Positions 50,578 through 60,389 of a stretch of 64,000 nucleotides of DNA are shown piece after piece. The notes below the pieces were generated by a model. The model saw only the letters and a program-made list of their open reading frames with translations, was not told where the DNA came from and ran no database searches. Positions within the stretch are counted from its first letter, which is position 1, and each line of letters begins with the position of its first letter. The position numbers and the translations under genes are program-made. The stretch spans positions 20,332 to 84,331 of the forward strand of contig CAIYMO010000030.1 in NCBI GenBank assembly GCA_903927345.1. The letters are read 5' to 3'. This stretch comes from an uncultured Armatimonadota bacterium (GTDB lineage: Bacteria > Armatimonadota > Fimbriimonadia > Fimbriimonadales > Fimbriimonadaceae).

Positions 50578-51387
50578 TCAGAACTCGGCCCCCGTCGCAA
50601 TCACCTCGCGATAGCTAGCTCCTTGCGCGATTCGATACACCGGGACGTTGGGCAAAAACTGTTGAACCTGATCTCTTAAAGAGTTCATTCCACAATCTTC
50701 ACTCACTCCGTGGTTAACAACAATCATAGGATTACCAGTATCTTGGCAATATTCTCCGATGATCCACGCCCGGGCGATATCATCCACACTCACCGCAAGG
50801 TCGGCGCCTAAGTCGTAGAGCCGCGTGGCCTCACTGCAGCAACCGGTTCCAATCCCCACCGATTCAATGATCCGATCAGGGTCGCCATAGAACTCAACGC
50901 AGGATTGCCCCGCTACTCGAGTGCGCGAGGCGAAATACTTCGCAAACTCCAAAGCTGTCTGACGCTCAACCCGATATACGTTCAGATACCGCTCACTCGT
51001 CAGAAGTCGGTTTAACCCGAGGAATTCTCCCCATGCGAACGGCATTCCAACAACCGGGATCGCGTCCCAAACGTCGTGACAGCGAATAATCGTCAGTCCC
51101 AACTCGGCAATGAGTTGTTCCTTTTCGGCTTTCGCTACCTCAAATCGAGGATGCTGGACCTCCTTCTTGAGCTCCCAATGGTCGAAGAAGGTCGGCTCAT
51201 GCGCAACAACCGTATTCACCCCGAGCGATGCCGCCTCCCGTAGCGTGGACGAGTAAGGCATCCAGCAGACGGCAACCCCGTTCACATCCTGATTAGGGTC
51301 CCCTGCAATCACTCGGTCAACCGTGCGAGTCATATCCAACTCTGGCCACAGAGCGTTAAGTTTGGAACAAAGTTCGAGAGCGGTCAT
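50578..51387 (-). CDS. Nif3-like dinuclear metal center protein
   Basis: DQDVNGVAVCWMPYSSTLREAASLGVNTVVAHEPTFFDH; GNPMIVVNHGVSEDCGM. Confidence 0.85.
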   Translation of the reverse strand: MTALELCSKLNALWPELDMTRTVDRVIAGDPNQDVNGVAVCWMPYSSTLREAASLGVNTVVAHEPTFFDHWELKKEVQHPRFEVAKAEKEQLIAELGLTIIRCHDVWDAIPVVGMPFAWGEFLGLNRLLTSERYLNVYRVERQTALEFAKYFASRTRVAGQSCVEFYGDPDRIIESVGIGTGCCSEATRLYDLGADLAVSVDDIARAWIIGEYCQDTGNPMIVVNHGVSEDCGMNSLRDQVQQFLPNVPVYRIAQGASYREVIATGAEF

Positions 51388-51474
51388 CGCCCAGTTTTAC
51401 CCAGAATCGCCCTCATTCCCAGATTCAAGTGAACCTTGAAACGCCCGCTTTCTGGCAGGCGTAGTCTCTCCTCA

Positions 51475-51768
51475 ATGAACGTCCTCTGTCCCAAGTGTGC
51501 TGAAGTCATGATGATCGTGGATCGCCAAGGGGTTCACATTGACTACTGCCCAAAGTGCCAAGGAGTCTTTCTCGATCGGGGCGAGCTTGAAAAGCTGATC
51601 CAGCTCTCGTTGCAACCTGCTCCCCAGTACCAACAACCGGTCTACCAGCAGCCGGTTTATCAACAGCCACCCCAACCGATGCGAAGAGACGATGACGACT
51701 ACGACTACAACTATAAGGGTCGCCGCCGACGTCGGAGTTTGTTGGGAGACATTTTCGACTTCGATTAA
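51475..51768 (+). CDS. zf-TFIIB domain protein
   Basis: MNVLCPKCAEVMMIVDRQGVHIDYCPKCQGVFLDRGELEKLI; Tyr/Gln-rich repeat YQQPVYQQPVYQQP. Confidence 0.9.
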   Translation: MNVLCPKCAEVMMIVDRQGVHIDYCPKCQGVFLDRGELEKLIQLSLQPAPQYQQPVYQQPVYQQPPQPMRRDDDDYDYNYKGRRRRRSLLGDIFDFD

Positions 51769-51772
51769 GCGA

Positions 51773-52300
51773 TCAATACTGGGTCTTCTCAAGCTTGAAA
51801 GTGAAGCTTCCCTGCACACCTGACTTGAACTCAGGAGTGTAAGCAAAGATGGACGCTTTGTACTCGCCGTTCGAGAGCGACTTGCAGAAGAACTTGAACC
51901 TCAGCTGATCGCTCGAACATTCCGTTCTCCCAGCCGAATCAATAAACACCGCCAACGCTCCTCTTCCACAAGAGACTCCCTTTGAATGGCCGTGAACTAC
52001 CTTTCGGTACTCCGGAGTTCCAAACTTGACGGAGGGCTGACTGAGGCTAAACTTCGCCAGCTGCACTCCCGGGTTCACACTGACATGAATCTTGATCCCT
52101 TGATCATAAAGTACGTCCGACCCCTTCTGGAACGTAAGAACATAAACATCCGCCTCGTCCTTCTTTCCGTCGCTCTCTGCAGAGTCGCGTTGCAACCTCT
52201 TCTGAACCCGGGCATGATCAAACACCACTGGTTTTCCAAACAGAATCCCTTCTAGCCGAGCCGGTTGGGTAACAAGAAGCACTGCGATACAATTCATCAC
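51773..52300 (-). CDS. Hypothetical protein, copy A of tandem pair
   Basis: Strongly similar to the 52516-53067 product (ILFGKPVVFDHA...PSVKFGTPEYRKVVHGHSKGVSCGRGA). Likely start at MNC, 52297. Confidence 0.75.
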   Translation of the reverse strand: MMNCIAVLLVTQPARLEGILFGKPVVFDHARVQKRLQRDSAESDGKKDEADVYVLTFQKGSDVLYDQGIKIHVSVNPGVQLAKFSLSQPSVKFGTPEYRKVVHGHSKGVSCGRGALAVFIDSAGRTECSSDQLRFKFFCKSLSNGEYKASIFAYTPEFKSGVQGSFTFKLEKTQY

Positions 52301-52376
52301 AGTGACTTTTCCCTTCTGCTCCGAGCCTCTCCTCAGTAGATTTACCCGGTTCCCTTAGTATCATTTTGTTGTTCAA

Positions 52377-52436
52377 GGGCGTTTTTCTCAGTGGTGGAGC
52401 ACTTCGTTCACACCGAAGGGGTCGTGGGCTCAAGTA
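52377..52436 (+). pseudogene. Truncated, mutated tRNA-Val(CAC) copy
   Basis: GGGCGTTTTTCTCAGTGGTGGAGCACTTCGTTCACACCGAAGGGGTCGTGGGCTCAAGT aligns with the tRNA at 53120 but ends in the T-loop; no 3' acceptor strand. Confidence 0.93.
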
Positions 52437-52511
52437 AGAAGAGACTTCGACGATAACCATAAGGGTCGCCGTCGCCGACGTTTGTTGGGAGACATCTTCG
52501 ACTTCGATTAA
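52437..52511 (+). pseudogene. 3' fragment of the zf-TFIIB gene
   Basis: ...ATAAGGGTCGCCGTCGCCGACGTTTGTTGGGAGACATCTTCGACTTCGATTAA matches the end of the gene at 51475-51768. Confidence 0.92.
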
Positions 52512-52515
52512 GTCG

Positions 52516-53040
52516 TCAATATCCGAGTTTCCCGAGCTTGAAAGTGAAGCTTCCCTGCACGCCTGACTTGAACTCAGAAGTGTAAGCAAAGATGGACGCT
52601 TTATATTCACCGTTCGCCAGAGGCTTGCAGAAGAACTTGAACCTCACCTGATCGCTCGCTGCCTCCGTTTTCCCCGCCGATTTAATAAATGCTACCATCG
52701 CGCCTCGTCCACAGGAAACTCCTTTCGAGTGACCGTGCATGACCTTGGAGTACTCCGGCGTTCCAAACTTGACTGAAGGCTGTGTGAGGCTCACCTTCGC
52801 CAACTTCACTCCCGGGTTCACGTTGACATGAAATTTGATCCCTTGATCGTAAAACATGTCGTCCCCCTTCTTGAAGGTAAGAATATAAACGTCCGCCTCG
52901 TCCTTCTTTCCGTCGCCCTCTGCCGAGGCGCGACCCGAAGTCTTTTGAACAACCGCGTGGTCAAACACAACCGGTTTCCCAAACAAAATCCCATCTAGCC
53001 GGGCCGGCTGGGTAACAAGAATGGCGGCGATACAATTCAT
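52516..53040 (-). CDS. Hypothetical protein, copy B of tandem pair
   Basis: MNCIAAILVTQPARLDGILFGKPVVFDHA...; same family as copy A; ORF extends to 53067. Confidence 0.75.
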   Translation of the reverse strand: MNCIAAILVTQPARLDGILFGKPVVFDHAVVQKTSGRASAEGDGKKDEADVYILTFKKGDDMFYDQGIKFHVNVNPGVKLAKVSLTQPSVKFGTPEYSKVMHGHSKGVSCGRGAMVAFIKSAGKTEAASDQVRFKFFCKPLANGEYKASIFAYTSEFKSGVQGSFTFKLGKLGY

Positions 53041-53119
53041 CAAACTAGTTTTTCCCTTCTGCCCCAAGCCTCTACTCCGTAGACTTGCTGGGTTCCCTTG
53101 GTATAATTTTGTTGTTCAA

Positions 53120-53194
53120 GGGCGGTTAGCTCAGTGGTAGAGCACTTCGTTCACACCGAAGGGGTCGTGGGTTCAAGTCCCGCACCGCCCACCA
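53120..53194 (+). tRNA. tRNA-Val(CAC), CCA encoded
   Basis: GGGCGGTTAGCTCAGTGGTAGAGCACTTCGTTCACACCGAAGGGGTCGTGGGTTCAAGTCCCGCACCGCCCACCA; loop TTCACAC; TATAAT box upstream. Confidence 0.97.
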
Positions 53195-53204
53195 TGTTCC
53201 TGCA

Positions 53205-55709
53205 TTAATTCGATTGCCGCTTTCGATGCCACAGGATGTACCAGTAGCCGGCTCCAATCATCACCAGGCCGAGCAGGAGCAGAATCGCAACGCGAATAAG
53301 CGAATCAAGCTCAGACAGGTCGATTAAAACGACCTTCCCAACTGTGAGCGCAAACGCACCTAATCCGGAATAACGGACGAACCGGCGATCAAATCTGAAG
53401 CCCATCACCAGCAAGACAACCGCGTAGACCACCCAACTTGTGGTCAGGGCCGACACTTGATTCATTCCCGCTGGAGCCTTCGTCAGTGCCTCACCAAGCA
53501 AAATCGAGGTCAGAACCATTCCAAATACCGAACAAAGGATCGTGAACGGTGCTTCGTCCGACTCCTTGCGGGGCGTGATCCAGAAGAGCACAAGCAGGGA
53601 ACTCAGCGCTGTGACTTGAAGGGCCGGTCTCAGCCAGCTGACTTCAAAGTAGCTTCGAACAGCAATCCCCGCCGCCGCGCAAAAAAGCCAGGAGACCCAA
53701 GCCAAACTCGCGTTATCGACGCTGCGCCGTTTGACCGCCAACAGTGTCCAAACAACGTTCAAAAGACCGAGGCCAAAGTAGACGATCGAACTTTCATTAA
53801 ACGAGCCGACTCGGTGAGTGCCGACAATCTGAAGTCCGCGAACAAAGTAGATCGAGAGCAGTCCACCAAGAATCACGCGCACCACCGGAAGCATTTCCTC
53901 CGAAATCCGCCGCCCGATCCCCTTTGCCGCCAAAACTGTGTTCAACGTTGCCAGCATCAGCAACAGACCGGTGAGCCACTGTGGATTCATCGTCGGCTCT
54001 TTAACGAGGGCAAGGGAAGTTGAAAGAAGACCCAACAATGCCGCCGAAAGAATCAGACCAACTCGCCCTGTGCGATCCGCAAAGAACGTGCAACCAAGGC
54101 ACCCTACTGCGAGCCCAAGAATCGCGCTGTCGTCCCAATACAGGCGAAGCACCGTATTCGGAAGCGTGATCATGAGCACCCTGACGACGAGTCCAACGAG
54201 GCCCATGGAGCCAAAAAACAGCGTGAAATCGCTAGAATCTCGATCGAAATGTGCGAGCGCGTAACGGATTGCGAGCAAAAACACCACCGCGTAACTCGCC
54301 AATAAGCCCATTTCGGGGATCAGCAACAAATTCGTGTTGTGCAGTCCCGGCATCTGTAATTTGATCGCGTAGGCAATGACAGAAAGTCCGAATGTCACAA
54401 GCCCCGACCAGTACACGACAAGGTTTGGTCGCCTCAGCGCAAATACGAGTAACGCCACCGCCTCGCCTGAATACAGAAACGCCGCAACAGTCGATTTGAA
54501 TCCCATGGGGAAGAAGACGGCCACGGTTACCAACGTTCCCAAAAGCGTTGCCTGCTTGGGTCGCTCCTCAGTGATAAGCTTCGTCCCGATGACCCCACAC
54601 AGCAGACCCAGACCCATGATATGGAACGACGGATGTCGACCCTCTTCTGTCAGAAATCCGGTTAATCCGGTGGCGAAGATCAGGGCCGATGGAAGAATCC
54701 CGTGCCGATCAAAATCGCTCTCTTTAAATAGCCGTGCGCTCAGGAAAATGCCAGCTCCTGAACTCGCGTAAAGAGAGCAAATCTTAAGCAGAAAGCCTGT
54801 GTTCGAATTGATCACGGGCAGGAGAGCAAGGGTGGCAAGAACCCAGCTTCCAACCGCCATGTCGTACCAACGGTTCTTTAGGATGATCCATCCGGCAGGC
54901 ACCAAAATCAGGAAGTGGAGGCAGAGGTCCAAAACCGCCTTTGACTCTTTCATCGGCATCATAGCCGCGGCAAATCCGCCCAGTAAACCTAAACCAAGGA
55001 ACGACTTTGATGCCCGAGAGTGCGCGTAACCCAAGTTCAAAAAGCTGAGCAGGACATACAAACCGACAAGAACTTCGCCGGCAAACAGATGCTTGTAGAG
55101 GTGGGCTCCCGCAAAACTCGCATACAGTCCCGCCGAGCCAATTCCCACCATCAATTGGCCAAAATCTTCCCGCTCGTTTCGCTTCCAAAATCCAATGCCG
55201 ACGAACGCCAGGCAGAGCAGGACCTCTCCCGTAAATTGGATCGGGGGCGTCACGTATCCTCGTGATATCATGACCGCGGCGAGGAACAAAAACGCCGCCA
55301 GCACAACAACCGCTCCGCCCCGGAGAAGCCCGTTGATCCCAAGTTTGTATTCAAGCTCATCGTGATCAAGTGGCGCGGAACTGACCGATGACACCGGGGC
55401 TGCCCCTGCATCTGTATTGACCCGAGGGTCAATAACAGGATCTACCGGTGATGCTTTCGGGATTGTCTTCCAAGGTTCCTTAGGGGACGAAGTCGGCTTC
55501 TCTTGCTGCTCAACGACGAGATTCAGTTCTACAATAGGCGGAACGGAAAGAACCGGTTCCTGAATCAACGGGGCGACCTTCTCCTTGGCAGCCTGCTCTG
55601 CGAGAGGAGGCGGGCTCAGGCTTGCCTCTAGCGCGGAGAAGCGCTCCTGAAGCTCCAGCAAGCTTTGCTCAAGCTTTGCAATCCTAACGTCCGGTTCTTC
55701 GTGACTCAA
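53205..55709 (-). CDS. DUF2339-like multi-spanning membrane protein
   Basis: 834 aa with many TM segments, N-terminal coiled coil; KLGINGLLRGGAVVVLAAFLFL. Confidence 0.82.
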   Translation of the reverse strand: MSHEEPDVRIAKLEQSLLELQERFSALEASLSPPPLAEQAAKEKVAPLIQEPVLSVPPIVELNLVVEQQEKPTSSPKEPWKTIPKASPVDPVIDPRVNTDAGAAPVSSVSSAPLDHDELEYKLGINGLLRGGAVVVLAAFLFLAAVMISRGYVTPPIQFTGEVLLCLAFVGIGFWKRNEREDFGQLMVGIGSAGLYASFAGAHLYKHLFAGEVLVGLYVLLSFLNLGYAHSRASKSFLGLGLLGGFAAAMMPMKESKAVLDLCLHFLILVPAGWIILKNRWYDMAVGSWVLATLALLPVINSNTGFLLKICSLYASSGAGIFLSARLFKESDFDRHGILPSALIFATGLTGFLTEEGRHPSFHIMGLGLLCGVIGTKLITEERPKQATLLGTLVTVAVFFPMGFKSTVAAFLYSGEAVALLVFALRRPNLVVYWSGLVTFGLSVIAYAIKLQMPGLHNTNLLLIPEMGLLASYAVVFLLAIRYALAHFDRDSSDFTLFFGSMGLVGLVVRVLMITLPNTVLRLYWDDSAILGLAVGCLGCTFFADRTGRVGLILSAALLGLLSTSLALVKEPTMNPQWLTGLLLMLATLNTVLAAKGIGRRISEEMLPVVRVILGGLLSIYFVRGLQIVGTHRVGSFNESSIVYFGLGLLNVVWTLLAVKRRSVDNASLAWVSWLFCAAAGIAVRSYFEVSWLRPALQVTALSSLLVLFWITPRKESDEAPFTILCSVFGMVLTSILLGEALTKAPAGMNQVSALTTSWVVYAVVLLVMGFRFDRRFVRYSGLGAFALTVGKVVLIDLSELDSLIRVAILLLLGLVMIGAGYWYILWHRKRQSN

Positions 55710-55763
55710 ACCACTATCCCCCGTCCGGATGCTACCGCACTATGTAGCAACCAAAAGCACTCT

Positions 55764-56102
55764 CTAATGAAACGGGCGAACCTCAACGTCTCCGCGGCAA
55801 GCTGCAGCGGCTTTGTGACCCCATTTGAGGGCTTCAGCCTCGTCTAAGACATCGATTACCCAAAATCCGTCTACATACTCCTGAGCATTCAACAAAGGGC
55901 CGCTGATCGCCGAGACCTGACCATCTGCCGATCTCCGAATCATTGTCGCCAAGTTCGGGTCTTTGAGCCCGCCAACAAATACTCGAACGTTTGCGGCCAC
56001 CATTTCGTCGTTAATGGCATCAATATAAACCGTCATCTCCCCATCGTGTTGAGCCGCTCCCGACCATCCCAACGGTCGGTGAATTGCAATTAGGTATTTC
56101 AT
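55764..56102 (-). CDS. YCII-related (DGPF-like) domain protein
   Basis: KYLIAIHRPLG...VFVGGLKDPNLATMIRRSADGQVSAISGPLLNAQEYVDGFWVIDVLDEAEALKWGHKAA. Confidence 0.85.
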   Translation of the reverse strand: MKYLIAIHRPLGWSGAAQHDGEMTVYIDAINDEMVAANVRVFVGGLKDPNLATMIRRSADGQVSAISGPLLNAQEYVDGFWVIDVLDEAEALKWGHKAAAACRGDVEVRPFH

Positions 56103-56126
56103 GGCTAGTGTCCTGGTGCGTTCATC

Positions 56127-57356
56127 TTACTGTACTTTGAACGGATAATTTGCACAGGCCGCCGACCCCATTTCATCTCGAACGTAAACGAAAATGCGGT
56201 AGCGACCAGGAAGGGAAGGAACCTGACATTCGAGTTCACCACCCTCGGCTACATCCCAGCCGCCCGGGACGACTGCTCCGGTCTTCTCACCTTGACCGTC
56301 ATGCTTCCGCTCAGGTGTCTCGTCTCGAACCTCCCACCGAACCTTGAGAGGCTTCGATTCAGGATCGTGATACTTGACACTTGCTCGAAGCGACGACCCA
56401 ACGGCAACTTCCTTCCCCTTAATGTCGACGTCAAACGAATCAATCTCCGGACTGCAATTGTGGGGTAGATGCCCCGTCCAAGCCCGGATCATCACATCAA
56501 TGGCCTGTGTCCGCTCGCCGGTCGGCAAGTACATTCCAAACCATGTCGGCGTTTCCTCCTGCTTGCTCCCCCACATAAACGCATAAGATCCCAGGCACCA
56601 ACCCGGTTGTGAGGCGACCGCGATTCGATAGTCCGAGGCGTACTTCGCCGCCTTCTGAGTTGAGGTTGGCTCATATGCTGCTCCCCAAGATGTCTTCGCC
56701 GACTCCCAAGGTCCGAGTGGACCAAACTCGGTGACAATATAAGGCTTCGTCCATCCTGCCTCCCGTAATCGCTTAGGAAGCGTCGGCAACCCGCCATAAC
56801 TATTGATCCCCAAGACATCGATCGACGGGCAGTATCGCTTGATGTTGGCAATCTTCTGCGGTGAGATATCGGCAACCACGGTCGAAACCGGGTGGTTTGG
56901 ATCAACTGACTTCGCCATTTTCGCGAGCTGTTCAATCGCCATCCAAGTTTCCGGGATGTCGTTTCCAACTTCCATCTCATTCCCCAAACTCCACATCAGT
57001 ACTGCCGGGGAGTCTTTGAACTTCAAAATGTCTCGCTTCACCGCTTCGTACTGCTCGGCGACCTGCTTGGGATTCTTGTAGTCGAAATACTCTTTGTGGC
57101 CGAGCCACAAACCAAACATCACCGTCAGCCCCCGCTGCGTTGCTTCCTCAATCACCTTTGGAGCCTGATCGGCCCCCCAAATGCGAATCGAATTCCCGCC
57201 TGCTTCCTTAAGTTGCTTCATCCCACCAGTTCCGCCAGCTCCCTTGATAAAGAACTTTTGCGTTCCCCGCATGATCTGGTAGCCCGAACCCACCTTAACG
57301 ATTGACACCTTGTTTGCGGTTTGTATCGTAATCGCGAAAATTGAGGCAAGAAGCAT
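56127..57356 (-). CDS. Secreted glycoside hydrolase, GH2-like TIM barrel
   Basis: FFIKGAGGTGGMKQLKEAGGNSIRIWG, AVLMWSLGNEMEVGNDIPETW, PYIVTEFGPLGPWE. Confidence 0.82.
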   Translation of the reverse strand: MLLASIFAITIQTANKVSIVKVGSGYQIMRGTQKFFIKGAGGTGGMKQLKEAGGNSIRIWGADQAPKVIEEATQRGLTVMFGLWLGHKEYFDYKNPKQVAEQYEAVKRDILKFKDSPAVLMWSLGNEMEVGNDIPETWMAIEQLAKMAKSVDPNHPVSTVVADISPQKIANIKRYCPSIDVLGINSYGGLPTLPKRLREAGWTKPYIVTEFGPLGPWESAKTSWGAAYEPTSTQKAAKYASDYRIAVASQPGWCLGSYAFMWGSKQEETPTWFGMYLPTGERTQAIDVMIRAWTGHLPHNCSPEIDSFDVDIKGKEVAVGSSLRASVKYHDPESKPLKVRWEVRDETPERKHDGQGEKTGAVVPGGWDVAEGGELECQVPSLPGRYRIFVYVRDEMGSAACANYPFKVQ

Positions 57357-57396
57357 GAGATCATTCTAGCCCCTGATGCTTCATAATCATGGCAAG

Positions 57397-57867
57397 ATGC
57401 AGGAGAGGCCAAGTTGGGACACCTATTTCATGGAGATTGCCCATCTCGTAGCAACTCGTGCAACCTGCCCTCGCCGATCTGTAGGCGCCGTTCTTGTCAA
57501 GGATAGACGTATCCTCGCCACCGGTTACAACGGCGCTCCAAGAGGAATCTCGCACTGCCCAGACGAAGGCGGAACCACGGATTGGCCCAAGGGATGTCTT
57601 AAAGCAGGTCACTGTATCCGGGCACTCCACGCCGAGCAAAATGCGTTGCTATCGGCAGCCATGATCGGAACTCCCTGCGCCGGAAGCACAATCTACGTCA
57701 CCTGCCAGCCATGCAACATGTGCGCAAAGATGTTGATCAACGCGGGAATCGAGCGAGTGATCTACGAAGGCGACTATCCGGACGAGTTCTCTCTCGAACT
57801 GTTCCGCGAATCAGGAATGGAGCTTTATCGTTACGTCGATAAAGGTCTTGTGGCGGTGGAACTTTGA
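57397..57867 (+). CDS. dCMP deaminase family protein (ComEB-like)
   Basis: RPSWDTYFMEIAHLVATRATCPRRSVGAVLVKD, HAEQNALLSAA, TIYVTCQPCNMCAKMLINAGIERVIY. Confidence 0.93.
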   Translation: MQERPSWDTYFMEIAHLVATRATCPRRSVGAVLVKDRRILATGYNGAPRGISHCPDEGGTTDWPKGCLKAGHCIRALHAEQNALLSAAMIGTPCAGSTIYVTCQPCNMCAKMLINAGIERVIYEGDYPDEFSLELFRESGMELYRYVDKGLVAVEL

Positions 57868-58892
57868 CAACTCTTGCAGCAATCGGCGACTCACTCAAAG
57901 GCATGAAGCAACCCTTCATAGCCGGCATCATCGCTCTTGCAGTCAGCTATCTCCTCACCCCGTTCGTCCGAAAGTTGGCAATCCACAAAGGTGCCGTCGA
58001 CGATCCAACTCGAGATGATCGTCGCGTCCACACTGAGCCCATCCCACGATGGGGAGGTCTCGCGATCTACGCCGGGATTCTGGTTTCAGTCGTCGCAACC
58101 TTCCTCATCAGCGGCCAGCCGCTGAAGCCCTACGTCCTCGGCATTCTCCTCATCAGCGGTGTTCTCATGCTCGCAGGTGCTCTTGATGATCTCTACCAGT
58201 ACAAAGCGAAGATCCAAGCTGGAATCCTTTTCTTAGCGGGCGTCGCCATCCAATTCTTCTACCAAAATCCCGCAGACTGGAAGCTCTCCCGAGTTCACAT
58301 TTACGGCTTCGAAATGCCCTTCACGGGTCAGTACATCTGGCTCGCTTGGGCTGCGATTCCATTGACCGCAATTTACATCTTTGTCGTTACCAAAACGATG
58401 GACACGATCGATGGAATTGATGGACTCACCGCGGGAATCGCCACAATCGCCGGATCAACTCTCACCCTGATCGCCGTCTTCGGTGCTCAGCCCCGTGTTG
58501 CCATCCTCGCCGCCGCTGTTGCAGGAGCCTCGCTCGGCTTCCTGCGCCACAATTACAACCCCGCGAAGATCTTCATGGGGACAGGTGGCGCCTACGTCCT
58601 TGGATTCACCCTTGCCTGTCTCAGCGTCGTCGGAACCCTAAAAACTGCCGCCGCCGCCGCGATATTCATGCCGCTACTCATCTTCGGTCTCCCGCTGATC
58701 GATGCCATGAACGTCGTCATCCGAAGAATCAAGAACAAGGTTCCGATCACGCAAGCCGACAAGCGACACATGCACCATGAGTTGCTCGCACGCGGCCTCT
58801 CCCAACGCCAGACCGTTTGGGTTTTGTATATCGCTGCGGCGGTACTCTGTACCGCTGGGCTCCTGGTCATCAGAGTCTTTGGCGCAAAGTAA
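57864..58892 (+). CDS. Undecaprenyl-phosphate GlcNAc-1-phosphate transferase-like (WecA/TagO/MraY superfamily)
   Basis: DDPTRDDRRVHTEPIPRWGGLAIYAG, LAGALDDLYQYKAK, MDTIDGIDGLTAGIA, DKRHMHHELLARGLSQRQTV. Confidence 0.93.
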   Translation: MTTLAAIGDSLKGMKQPFIAGIIALAVSYLLTPFVRKLAIHKGAVDDPTRDDRRVHTEPIPRWGGLAIYAGILVSVVATFLISGQPLKPYVLGILLISGVLMLAGALDDLYQYKAKIQAGILFLAGVAIQFFYQNPADWKLSRVHIYGFEMPFTGQYIWLAWAAIPLTAIYIFVVTKTMDTIDGIDGLTAGIATIAGSTLTLIAVFGAQPRVAILAAAVAGASLGFLRHNYNPAKIFMGTGGAYVLGFTLACLSVVGTLKTAAAAAIFMPLLIFGLPLIDAMNVVIRRIKNKVPITQADKRHMHHELLARGLSQRQTVWVLYIAAAVLCTAGLLVIRVFGAK

Positions 58893-59774
58893 ATGGACAT
58901 TATCCAAGCGATCGTTTACGGTGTTGTTGAAGGGGCAACCGAGTTCATTCCGGTGTCCTCAACGGCTCACCTCTACCTTGTGCCCTACGTATTCGGGTGG
59001 GAAAAGCCGCCAACTGAGTTCACTGCGATCATTCAGCTCGGTGCAATCCTTGCCGTCGTTCTGTACTTCTGGAAGGACCTATCCAGTGCCGCAACTGCGT
59101 GGGTGAAATCGTTCTTTGGAGGACCCAAAGACACCATCGAAGTGAAAACTGGCTGGGCTGTCGTCATCGCTACGATGATCATCTCGGTGGTAGGTTTGGC
59201 ACTCCATAACTACATCGAGGGTCCATTCCGTTCGCTATGGGTCATCGGCTCATCGCTAATCGTCATGGGCCTTGTCATGATCATCGCCGAGAAGCGTGCT
59301 TCTCTCAGCCGAACAAGTGAGTCAGTCGGCCGACGTGACGGAATCATCATTGGACTCTGGCAGTGCGTCGCGTTGATCCCAGGAATGAGCCGAAGTGGCT
59401 CCACGATTTCTGGCGCCCTCTTCAGCGGGTTCGACCGAGCCTCCGCAGCACGGCTTTCATTCCTCATGTCGGTTCCTGCCATTGCTTTGGCCGGAGCCTA
59501 TGAAGGCATCAAGGAAATCAAACACCTTAAAGAAGCGAACCTCGTTGCACCAACTCTGGTTGCGACCGTCGCCAGCTTTGTCGTCGGCTACGCCTGCATC
59601 CGATGGCTGATGAACTTCCTCCAGCGGAAGGGCGTTGTCCCGTTCGTCGGTTACCGTGTCGCCCTAGGAATCTTCGTCCTCGTTATGTGCGCAACGGGTC
59701 GATGGAATCCAAATCCGGAGATGGAGTCGACCGCAACCCCGTCCACTGTCGCCGCAACTACGAGCGGGAATTAA
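58893..59774 (+). CDS. uppP: Undecaprenyl-diphosphatase
   Basis: IVYGVVEGATEFIPVSSTAHLYLVPYV; ALIPGMSRSGSTISGALFSGFDRASAARLSFLMSVPAI. Confidence 0.96.
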   Translation: MDIIQAIVYGVVEGATEFIPVSSTAHLYLVPYVFGWEKPPTEFTAIIQLGAILAVVLYFWKDLSSAATAWVKSFFGGPKDTIEVKTGWAVVIATMIISVVGLALHNYIEGPFRSLWVIGSSLIVMGLVMIIAEKRASLSRTSESVGRRDGIIIGLWQCVALIPGMSRSGSTISGALFSGFDRASAARLSFLMSVPAIALAGAYEGIKEIKHLKEANLVAPTLVATVASFVVGYACIRWLMNFLQRKGVVPFVGYRVALGIFVLVMCATGRWNPNPEMESTATPSTVAATTSGN

Positions 59775-59791
59775 CCTCGCAACCAGAAAAC

Positions 59792-60388
59792 ATGTTTCGA
59801 AAGAAGTCCCCCGAGCCCGTTAATGTCGAATGGCTGATCATCGGCTTAGGTAACCCTGGTCCCGAGTATTCGGGAACCCGTCACAACATCGGCTTCGAAG
59901 TCATCGATGCCGTCGCCGACAAATACCGAATCAAACTCGACAAAGCTAAGCATAAATCGAGATATGGCCTAGGGGTCATCGAAGGCAGTGGAGTTTGCCT
60001 CGTCAAGCCAATGACGTTCATGAATCTCAGCGGGCAAGCCGTCGCTCCTCTGCTCAAGGAATTCGGTCTAAAGCCCGATCGGCTCCTGATAGTCGCTGAC
60101 GAACTTGACCTTCCCCTCGGTCGGCTCCAACTCAAGCCCAAAGGCGGCACCGCCGGACATAATGGGCACAAATCCATCAAGGCTCTCATCGGAACAGAAG
60201 ATTATCCACGGCTCCGGTTCGGAATCAATTCCGACCGAAAAGAGGAAACCATCGATTTCGTCCTCTCGAAATTCCACCCTGAAGAGCGGCCAGACATCCA
60301 GCAACTTCTCCGCAAAGCAATTACCGGGATTGAAACCCTCGTTGAACAAGGCATCGAGCGAGCCCAAAACGTCGTCAACGAGAGTTGA
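59792..60388 (+). CDS. pth: Peptidyl-tRNA hydrolase
   Basis: WLIIGLGNPGPEYSGTRHNIGFEVID, KPMTFMNLSGQAV, DELDLPLGRLQLKPKGGTAGHNGHKSI. Confidence 0.96.
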   Translation: MFRKKSPEPVNVEWLIIGLGNPGPEYSGTRHNIGFEVIDAVADKYRIKLDKAKHKSRYGLGVIEGSGVCLVKPMTFMNLSGQAVAPLLKEFGLKPDRLLIVADELDLPLGRLQLKPKGGTAGHNGHKSIKALIGTEDYPRLRFGINSDRKEETIDFVLSKFHPEERPDIQQLLRKAITGIETLVEQGIERAQNVVNES

Positions 60389-60389
60389 T

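Noticed and set aside
52375-52440. Second functional tRNA-Val
   Set aside because: Several stem and D-arm substitutions, and the 3' acceptor strand is missing; recorded as a pseudogene.
51773-53067. Toxin-antitoxin or phage-defence pair
   Set aside because: The two adjacent small genes are paralogs from a tandem duplication, not two different components; no toxin or defence motif recognised.
53457-54023. 188-aa + strand ORF opposite the DUF2339 gene
   Set aside because: Antisense shadow ORF rich in R/Q/K without any domain.
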